Assembly: GCF_000699445.3 (NCBI RefSeq)
Contig: NC_067196.1
Span: 24,197,116-24,261,115, forward strand
DNA length: 64,000 nucleotides
Direction: 5' to 3'
Source: Schistosoma haematobium
Lineage: Eukaryota > Platyhelminthes > Trematoda > Strigeidida > Schistosomatidae
The position numbers and the translations under genes are program-made. Under the pieces are notes generated by a model. The model did no database searches, was not told the origin of the DNA, and saw only the letters and a program-made list of their open reading frames with translations. Numbering within the stretch: position 1 is the stretch's first letter; every line of letters starts with the position of its first letter. Below are positions 56,001 to 64,000 of the stretch, in pieces.

Positions 56001-59000
56001 AAATTCGTATTTTAAATGTAAGCATCATTTGGTGTTAGAAATATTCTGCAAAAGTGTTTCATCAATTGATTTGTGATACATAATACGCAATGAAATCTAC
56101 AGGTTGTATATGTCACAGGAAATTTCAATATGCCAGTGTGCAATATTTGGTGACCATTTTTCTCGAACCGCTCTATCAACCAATGTTTGTGTGATGTACT
56201 CTCGGGGTTTTCAATTATTACAATACAATGGAAAGTATATACAATCACGTTGCTTAACCCTTAAATACACCAGTATATTTGAGTTAAAGTTGCCAGGATT
56301 TCAATAGACATTTCATTACTTATAGTGTGAATAAACGAGTTATGCTTGTCTTGAAAATGCAATAATAACTCACATCTTTTGCACCTGTAGCGTCGTCCAA
56401 ATCACCTTCAAGCACAGCTATCTGACCCTCAAGTTTTCGTTTTTCTGCTGTCAAATTATTTATTTGTATTGTCAAACCACCGAATTTTGACATATTTTCC
56501 GATGACTCTTCTTCCAGTTTTCGTTTTAATCTTTCTGTGATTTCTAATTGACTCCTTAAGCTTTCTACTTCATTTGATAAAGCAGATCGACGACTTTCGC
56601 ATATCTAAAAAAGGAATTATTCCTATTTACATTCGTTAAGTAAACATAAAAATTATAAACAATTAATTTCATCATAAAAACATTGACTATTTATGTTTGA
56701 AAACAAGTATTTATATGGATTCATTCATTAGTAACTATACTATAGAACAATGTCATTAATTTACCTGTAAAGTGGTTGCAGTTTCAGAAACCAAATTATT
56801 TAGTTCTGTTATATCTATTTCTAATTGACAAATATGTGCTTCTGCTTCTTGATGTAATTTAATAGTTTCTGAATGAGCAGCTTTTTCATCTTCTAACTGA
56901 ACTTGTAAATTATTTATATTTCCTTCTAGTTTCTTTTTAAGTCGGTCTAATTCATTTTGATTTTTCATTTCCATATCTGCTACAGTTGCTTTAAGATTTT
57001 CCACATTACGTTGACTTGAACGTCTATAATTAGAATGTATGAAATGTCAGAAGCATAAAACTTCAAAAAATGATACCTACTAAAATAATCCTTTTAAACT
57101 TTACTAGAATTCACTTTTTCAATGTTAACATAAGTAATTTCAAAAATAAACAAACAAAAAGGAGATACTGTACATTATTCTATCATTGAAACATGAACAT
57201 CAATCTACATCACCTTAAACTTTCCACTTCTTCCTCTTTATCTCTTGATTGACGTTCAAATTCATTTCTTAAAGTACTTAAAGCTGAATATGTTGTTTGG
57301 TAACGAGTCTATAAATAAAAAAAGATAATAAGATCTTTATCAATATATTATTTATATAGGGAGTTGATTTTCATTGTTATGCACTGGTAAGAATTGGATA
57401 CGTGTAAACGGGTAATGATGAGATACAGCACTAATGGCTAGTGAATAATTACTAACAGATTGTAATCAGTTGCCAATACTTATTAGATAAGAAGTAATCA
57501 CTTCACAATATAAAACAAACTTTGAAATATGCTTGTTTAAACAAGCTTTTACCTGTAACGTATCAATTCAGATATAATTCAGAATATTAATAACTGACTG
57601 AGAGACACTTTAAACACACGACTGTAGTAGCCAGATAGATTTTATTCACGTTTGTTGTATTTTAAAGTTTTGAAATATTGTAATAATGAACAATGTTAGG
57701 GATTTTCTAATGTATAGTCATACACTTAACACCTTAAAAATTGCATTAAGAATCAGATAGTATGTTGGAATCCAATGAACAGTTAAATGTATGAAGGAAT
57801 TTGCCTCATTCATCCAAAATAAAAATGGTGTCCTTAGAATCGGCACACAAAAAGCTTGATAAAGTGTCTCGAGATTCATTGGATGTTAAACTACTTACAA
57901 CGACATCCATTCTAAACCCCATGTGTATATTAATTAATTTCATTCAAACGAATATTCTGTTAATTGGAAGCTTTGGTGATCCGTCCTCTATTGTCTAGGC
58001 TTTCAATTATTAATCCGTCTGTCACTTTTCACAAAATTCATTTTGAGTTGGAAGTCATGGTATTAAAGCTATGTCACTGTATGAACCTGTATTAAGTCGC
58101 CTTCTGTTAAGAGCAATAAATTTGATTCAGTTTAGATGTGGGTATTGTAGTTACATGATACTTTTTATCATATTACGGATCATAAAAGATTAAAGCATCA
58201 AGTTATTCATCCAAGTCTATAGTCGTCTGTCAGTTTGTAGCAGTTTTCTTAATCATAAGAAGAAACTAAACAATTATATTTAACTGTAATTAATTATTTC
58301 ATTTAAACTTTTACATAAATATTTTCTGAAAATATTAAAACTTACTTCACATTCATGTAAAGCATCTTCTGTATCTTTTAATGTAGAGTCTAGATTATCT
58401 CTTTCCGTTTCTAGTCTTGCTCGAGAACTCTCCAAATCAGTAACTTGTCGATTAACAACTGATAAACGTTCTTTAGTTTCTTTTAGTTTTTCTTAATACA
58501 TATACACAATATGAATAATGATAAATAGTAAATGATTGATATAATTTCATAAACTGATTATAACTAAACAAATTTTCTTACATAAAATATACAATCTTTG
58601 AGTTAAATTGTTCAGTACAAAAATTGAATTTACAGGATACAATGAAATATTACTTAATCAATATTATGAATAATATTAGAAGTATGATGTAATCTTATTT
58701 AAATGTTTTAACTATTAAAATAAATTTTATCAGAAAGGGTTTTGTGGAGATTTTAGAAATTTAACTGATTGAAATCATGAGTCAGTTGAAGCTAGACCAC
58801 CATGGAAAACCTAGAAGCACTGGACGGCCGTTTCGTCCTAGTATGGGACTCCTCAGCAGTGCGCATCCACGATCTCTCACCCCCCCTCGCGCCGGGCGCC
58901 TAAACAACTAGACCACTGAGCCATCACCCAACGGTGTTAATGTCTAACTTCAATCAATCCACGAAGTTGCGCCGTCGTGCACCATTGTCTTCAGTGAGCT

Positions 59001-62000
59001 GATATCTCACAACAGACCTGGTTGAACTCCACTGGCAACGGATTCTCAATAGAACTCCAGGAGTATCTCTTGAAGTCAGTCACGAGTGAGCAGATGATTA
59101 TTATCAGAAAAGGTTTTGTTGAGATTTTAGAAATTTCACTGATTGAAATCATGAGTCAGTTGAAGCTGGTCTGATAGGTCCTGGGTTCGAATCTCGCGGG
59201 GTGCGGGATCGTACTAGGACGGAACGGCTGTCCAGTGCTTCCAGGTTTTCCATGGTGGTCTAGCTTCAATTGACTCATGATTTCAATCAGTAAAATAGAT
59301 TTGCTAAGAACAAACATTGTACATATAGTCACATTTTCTGAATTAGTGAAGTTGGTTTTATGTTTTACGTTGAATTTGTTAAAATTATATTAAAATCGGA
59401 AACGAATATAAATCGTTTATTTATGTAACTGTATACATCTAGCTAGTCATAGTAGAAAATTAAGTAATAGTCTATCTGGTGAGAATATAATTTATGGACA
59501 ACATTAGAGCGATGCCAGATTGATCTTAAAAGTGTTTACCAGGACCAAATGAGTGGTATAAACCAGTATGACGAAATAGAGTTATGATTTGAAGTTGATG
59601 ATTAAGGTTAAGAATTAGATTTAGATTTTTCATCATGAACTGACATCAGCTATAATGTCATAAATCTATTTAGCCAAATAGATGAGTAAATTTCGCGCCA
59701 AAATCTAAGACCTGTTATCTTATACATGATTGGTTCGTCCATAAATTATAATCTCGTCGTCTATGGATTTCAATGGAAAAAATTGAATCAAAAAGTTCGA
59801 TTTAAAGATAGTTAATATAAGCACTTTTTATGTTAGAATTATTTCAGTAACTTTCAAGATAATTACAATGAAAACTTTTTTTATTTGATTATGCAAATAA
59901 AGATGAGTATAGATGCATATTTTATGAAGAATCAATCATATTCAGCAAAACATAATTTTAAACTGCATGACACTTTGTCCTCCTATATGGGATTTGAAAA
60001 CTTATAGGCTTCATTACGGTTTGGAGAAGAACTTAAGATAAATAAAAAGAAATACAAGTAACCATATATATATATATATATATATATATACATTTACTTC
60101 TAATTATATACAAATTAAAAAAATGTCAAGTTTTTTTTGGGGGGGGCTCTCTGATAATACCTAATTAGATGGTTTTTGTAACACATATAACTGTTTACTT
60201 TCAGTAACTGTGACTATATGCTATTTCCATAAATGTAAATGTACTAAGATTTTTTAACTTAGTATATAAATACATGTAAATAATAATACTTTTCTTAACT
60301 CAGAACAATAACTTTTTTTACTACATAACAACAATGCATTTATTACAGTTTAACTGTACACACATTTTGAACTTAATTCTTTAACTCTTTCAGACCTTCA
60401 ATAGCGCTTCGTTTATAAGATTAAAAATAGTGTATATCACAGGTTGAATTTAACAATCTTAGAAAACAAGGAGTCGGTGAACAATTTCATCGTTATAAAT
60501 GAGAACCTTAAGTAATACATACCGATAATGACGTCAGAGATCAAATCCTAAGTATTCATGCATCAGTTGGCATTTAGTAGTTTGTACTTGCAACTTCTGT
60601 TGGTTATTCAAACTGACCCCATGAAAAATATGTGTATAAATACTAACTCAAGGAATGCTACATAAAGACAAGGAGATAAGGAATAAAAATGATTTGAATC
60701 ATCACAATTCCACGTGTATTACATTTTCGTTCTTAATTGTGATGAACTAGCCCTAAAACGCTACTATTTTAACTCCAGAAAATGTTTCTAGTACTGAATT
60801 TGTTTCGGTTACTTATGGTCTGCAGAAGGGACTTGTAGTAGGCGGCTAAACTTCAAAAATTCAATTTTATACTCATTGGGATATCACAAATGTTCCATCG
60901 TTTTTATTATTAACAGTCTGAATAGTTTCAGTATCCTTTAAAGCATATCGATAGAACAAAATATGAATGCTTAGGTGAACAGTTTTGATCTGATCTTATT
61001 GTTAGTATCATATTCATAGTTCTTATTCTAATACCTATACTAGTACATTTTGACATGAATGTATGATTAGTTACTTTTTCGCAACAAACTCCGAAGTAAT
61101 TTAAATTCATGTGTAGCTGACAAGTCTCAAATAGGATGAAACGAGAGTCCTGGATTTCACTGAAATCATTGAATAAAAGGAGTTAACTATACATTTGACT
61201 ATGCAACTAGTAAAGTTAACAAATTTACCAGTATTTTGTTTGTTCTCTTTCTCCAACACCGTTAAACGTTCCTCTAGTTCAGACTTAACAGCTCTGATTT
61301 GAATAAGATCCCTTTGTAATAAACCGCATTTTGTTCGTAAATTACTTTCTTCAGTTTGAGTTTCTTCTAAAACCGATTCCAGTTCTGTCTTTTGACTTTC
61401 CAGGCTTTTGATAGTTTGAACATGTTCAGTGCATTCAGCAAATAACTGAAAATGTTAAATAATGATATAATATCTAGAAATTAAGTTATCTCATTGTTTT
61501 AACAGCATGGAGTTCAGTATTATTACCAAACGTTATCAATAAATTAACACTTTGTCAGTATTTTAGAATTAATACTCCTCCATCAATATTAACCCATATT
61601 TCGTTACTTCAAACGTTGTGACGTTATCTTATGAGCTACTGAATCACGATAAAAATTGTTTTCACCACAGATGTTAAGTATTTGCCAATAAACATTTTTT
61701 ACATAAATCCATAACAGTGGTGAAATTCAAATTGTAAAAATGTTCCTTATTAATTTAACTAAATGTTTGTATGAATACTGGGAAACAGAGTGCTTATGCT
61801 TCTCATGATGTTCAATTTATAGGTTTGTGTGAACATATTCTAGGACAGGTTTAACGTCTCCAAACCATAAGAAAAGATCATTTTGAGGGATCTTACTAGT
61901 TCAATATTAACAAAGCAAACATTGCTTATATAAGTTTATTTAAATATCAGTCACATTGTGGTGCGTGCTACTTATATTGGTATAAGTAGTATATCACGCG

Positions 62001-64000
62001 AGTCAGGAATGTAATGTCTGGCAGGAGAAGACGGGTTAGATCAGGAAAGGAAGAGTGGGAATAGAAAGCAATTAGTATGGAAATGCAAGAACAACGAAGT
62101 TCAAGACGATTATTGAACATTTCGCAAGTAAAGTATTATAGTATGGTTTTTCTATTTTACCAAGTAACTCTGTAATTCCGTGTTAAATACAATTCGATTG
62201 TCCCCACCCGTGTTCTGTTCACTACAACACACACTTATGGGTCGTGTTTGTTAGTTTCAAACATTGAAATGTATTGTATATATGTGATTAGTAAATTACG
62301 TAGAATCTGAACTCACGTTATCTAATTGAGATTGTATTTCTTGACATTGATTAGCTAATTGATTCTTGGTACGTTCAAGACTAATAACTCGACCACGTTC
62401 AAGTTCATAGGATTCTGTTAATTCATTGATACGATTGTTCAAACGACGTCTAACAGTAATCAATTAATAAAATGTGTTAAAGTTTATTATCATATACTGA
62501 ATAATTTTATTCTAGATAGTACAATAACTTACTATTGATATAATATCTTTATTTAGATTATTCAGTATATGCATTATATCATTGAGGTAAACAACAGCTG
62601 AAAAGTAAGGTATATTGATTAGTTCTTTTGTTCTAGTACTGTTAGATATTGACTTATTTATGAACAATGAGTTTTAAAACTTCTTCATTAAGCTGTACAT
62701 TTATATATGTAAAATTATTTCTGTGTTACAGTGCACAAAATATATTAAATTTGGATTAATCCATATTATTGGTAATGTCAAGACAGATCATGCATAAAAG
62801 ATAAGAACTGTATACTTTAAGGTGATGTATGGATCCTGATCATTCAGCTAATATTGTATATAAAGACATTTTAATATAAAATAGGAATTGCTGTTTCATA
62901 GTTGTCATGATAGTAATAATAATAATAGTATTGACACGAATATTAAGTAAAATTAAAAAGATGAATGTATATTCAAAGAAAGAAGTGCAGGTCATAATGG
63001 AAAGGATTGGAGCAAATTGGAACGAACAATCACACGACCTTAATGTAAGCCAAAAATAAACAATAAGGTTGAATGTATCGTTTTTGTATACATAAGTAAG
63101 GTTTTTCTGAACTGATATCGATTGTTTCAGCTATATGGAGTATAAGTAATACTTTTTAGAAATTACTAGAAACTTGATTGATATATTCATAATCAACCAA
63201 GACGAAAAGAATGACACACTTGAGGTTAAAAAATGACACTAACCAAACTAAGTACATGACCAAGACGAAATTATATGTTTTCAAGTGTTCTATTTAGAGT
63301 AGTTATAAATTTTATACATTTATCTTACATAATTACTAAATGAAATTGCCATTTCACAAAATTTCGGCATTCATTTTATTAACAAGAAAGACATTAGTTT
63401 CTAGTAAAAATTAACACATTTCTGAAATCCGTCATCACTCACACCGTCTTAATTTATGAAAGCAGTGTAATTAATGCTGTGATGGTCTAGTTGGTTTGAT
63501 AAAACTATGAAGATAAAACCATAGGCTATAAATTCAATATAAATATTTCACCAAGATAGTACAAGTAAAGTACCTGTAGGCAACAAGTAATTGTTAAATG
63601 ATGAAAACCAAGGTCATAAGCTAACCAATCATCACTAAATTTTTCCTATTTTTATTGATCTGTTGTTTTGTTTAACAAATGTGTTTTTTTTCTTAAAACG
63701 GTTAGACCTTTTTAGAAACTTCGATATAGTTATGAAAAGAAGAAGTTGATTTGTAAAATATAAGGTACTGATACTATGAACAACCTGGTCACAGATTTAC
63801 TTGTTATGAAATAAATGATCAATAAAATAAATTACATATATCATATTAAAGTAAATTATGTAATCATTTACTAAAGAATCAATAATAATTAATAAGTTAC
63901 ATACTTGAGTTCATCAAATTCTTCAGTTTTCTCATTGAATTCTTTTTCATATTTTGTTTTAGTTTGTGTTAATTCACTTGTAAGTCTAGTAACTTGAGTT
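50035..64000 (-). CDS. Paramyosin-family coiled-coil protein, 3' 10 exons (5' end outside window)
   Basis: Thick-filament rod protein of invertebrate muscle; in schistosomes paramyosin is also found in the tegument. Exons in transcript order on the minus strand: 64000-63905 (partial), 62449-62317, 61445-61229, 58491-58346, 57308-57214, 57023-56765, 56604-56374, 53700-53417, 50960-50828, 50409-50035 (stop). All have GT/AG borders and compatible phases and give about 655 residues of almost uninterrupted heptad coiled coil. Landmarks in paramyosin order are EKTEEFDELK, LKETKERLSVV, DRLKKKLEGNINNLQVQLE, ERADRLQNEVNRLSQEL, TRKQLEEA and MKYRKAQQQVDDAD followed by AQMAERRI. The order and the short non-helical Ser/Arg-rich tail fit paramyosin. 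Identity to the classical schistosome paramyosin I know looks only moderate, and the tail (ending PPADTSCS) is longer, so this is probably a divergent paralogue. Expect about 200-270 further N-terminal residues to the right. A myosin heavy chain rod is the alternative, but the KYRKAQQQ tail argues for paramyosin. Confidence 0.85.
54075..54293 (-). mobile_element. Hammerhead SINE, family B copy 8, joined to RTE copy 2
   Basis: On the minus strand: ATTAACATCG leader, head (B-box-like GGGTTTGAGCCCC), hammerhead remnant (CTAAGGAG, GAAACGGTCGCCC) and the tail CAGCGCTTACAGGC. Core G5 is A. Its 5' end abuts the broken RTE copy 2 at 54293 with no spacer. Confidence 0.75.
54293..55770 (-). mobile_element. 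RTE-clade retrotransposon copy 2, internally deleted and fused to a SINE
   Basis: Minus-strand copy with the endonuclease region (55350-54780). A deletion of several hundred codons follows. The frame resumes in the RT palm at 54568 with FDSVDRRTLWVLLRHYSIPE and then CKVVHGGQLTDTF. The element breaks off at QLDDLD near 54293, just before the FADD catalytic motif. There it joins, at a shared GAC, the 5' end of a tRNA-derived SINE (54075-54293). It is not functional. The RT segment is closer to the family consensus than the matching part of copy 1. Confidence 0.8.
54744..56061 (-). repeat. Right arm of ~1.3 kb near-identical inverted repeat
   Basis: Reverse-complement partner of 23142-24460, enclosing about 30.3 kb that includes all of KIF3B. 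It lies inside the intron 56373-53701 of the paramyosin-like gene, in sense orientation with it. The upstream non-RTE portion (55770-56061) matches as well as the coding portion, so the shared unit is longer than the recognisable retrotransposon. Confidence 0.85.
58730..59096 (-). mobile_element. Hammerhead SINE, family B copy 9, long form with intact ribozyme
   Basis: Lies in intron 61228-58492 of the paramyosin-like gene in sense orientation. In transcript order: a ~140-nt leader (59096-58955; the same leader is recognisable at 12455-12600), TTAGACATTAACACCGTTGG, a tRNA-like head whose anticodon/T arms are replaced by a C/G-rich run, a perfect hammerhead (58862-58817) and a full tail ending ACCCTTTCTGATA. 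The leader shows the full element is longer than head plus ribozyme. Confidence 0.8.
58817..58862 (-). ncRNA. Hammerhead ribozyme, family B, perfect core and stems
   Basis: Stem I GCACTG/CAGTGC (6 perfect pairs), core CTGAGGA (58856-58850), stem II GTCC/GGAC around CATACTA, GAAA (58834-58831), self-complementary ACGGCCGT as stem III, and cleavage triplet GTC with predicted cleavage after C58823. Stem III has no proper loop, so like other short-stem-III schistosome hammerheads it may act best as a dimer. This is the most convincing active ribozyme in the window. Confidence 0.85.
59101..59300. mobile_element. Hammerhead SINE, family B copy 10, inverted 3' module plus deleted ribozyme
   Basis: The left 59101-59167 is a minus-strand 3' tail. 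The right 59168-59300 is a plus-strand copy starting in the T-arm (B box GGGTTCGAATCTCG), skipping the first half of the hammerhead (GGATCG joins TACTAGGAC) and ending with a complete tail. It sits directly upstream of copy 9. The two may derive from one event or from nested insertion. Confidence 0.7.
59478..59757 (-). mobile_element. MITE-like element, copy 5
   Basis: Inverted copy in the paramyosin-like gene intron. Plus-strand ends are GGTGAGAATATAATTTATGG and CGTCCATAAATTATAATCTC. The interior TTTCGCGCCAAAATCTAAGA is the reverse complement of the shared block. Confidence 0.75.
60065..60091. repeat. TA dinucleotide microsatellite
   Basis: About 13 TA units, inside intron 61228-58492 of the paramyosin-like gene. 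Confidence 0.9.
61111..61165 (+). mobile_element. SM-alpha-type hammerhead fragment, family A copy 5 (tail module only)
   Basis: CTGACAAG (61117-61124), stem II TCTCAAATAGGA, GAAACGAGAGTC (61138-61149) and CTGGATTTCACTG. No tRNA-like head is visible upstream. The G8 core base is A, so activity is doubtful although stem II and stem I (TAG with CTGGA) are partly kept. It lies antisense in intron 61228-58492 of the paramyosin-like gene. Confidence 0.65.
61957..62229. mobile_element. Solo-LTR-like repeat, copy 2
   Basis: Reverse-complement copy of 2711-2992, starting TGTGGTGCGTGCTAC and ending CTGTTCACTACAACA, with possible 5-bp flanks CACAT/CACAC. It lies in intron 62316-61446 of the paramyosin-like gene. 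Similarity to copy 1 is high throughout, with small indels. Confidence 0.65.

Overview
The window is AT-rich eukaryotic DNA and almost certainly comes from a schistosome (trematode flatworm, genus Schistosoma or a close relative). The evidence is: SM-alpha-type tRNA-like retroposons carrying hammerhead ribozymes, RTE-clade non-LTR retrotransposons with trematode-type 3' tails, Penelope-like element remnants, a paramyosin-family gene resembling schistosome paramyosin, and a kinesin gene whose 5' introns are only 30-40 nt while its 3' introns reach several kb, a known schistosome habit. There are no bacterial-style operons.

Layout. 1-21 kb: a minus-strand gene I cannot name, with two clear exons at 19.9-21.1 kb and a phase-compatible candidate exon at 2.3-2.6 kb. 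The intervening ~17 kb holds retroposons and otherwise featureless AT-rich DNA. 23.1-26.4 kb: a decayed plus-strand RTE retrotransposon. 26.4-30.0 kb: unassigned DNA. 30.0-47.3 kb: a complete 16-exon plus-strand gene for the kinesin-II motor subunit KIF3B. Its spliced product is 747 aa by my exon model, and its introns hold SINEs, a MITE, an RTE copy and an LTR-like repeat. 47.3-50.0 kb: intergenic, with an RTE 3' end flanked by target-site duplications, a Penelope endonuclease remnant and an inverted SINE pair. 50.0-64.0 kb: a minus-strand paramyosin-family gene, its 3' 10 exons visible and its 5' end beyond the window. Its introns carry a second RTE copy, hammerhead SINEs, a MITE and a solo-LTR-like repeat. 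The KIF3B and paramyosin-like genes converge.

The main theme is the density of hammerhead ribozyme motifs. I can read two, probably three, distinct tRNA-derived SINE families that carry a hammerhead between the tRNA-like head and the 3' tail, plus two Penelope-type minimal hammerheads. Five copies keep an intact catalytic core. One, at 58.8 kb, has perfect stems and lies in sense orientation in an intron of the paramyosin-like gene. Several copies from all three SINE families share an unusual structure in which a tRNA-like module is sandwiched between two outward-facing 3' modules. At 54.3 kb a SINE is fused directly to an internal break of an RTE element, which looks like a template-switch product and suggests that the RTE enzyme mobilises the SINE. 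Two RTE copies also form a ~1.3 kb near-identical inverted repeat enclosing the ~30 kb that contains KIF3B.
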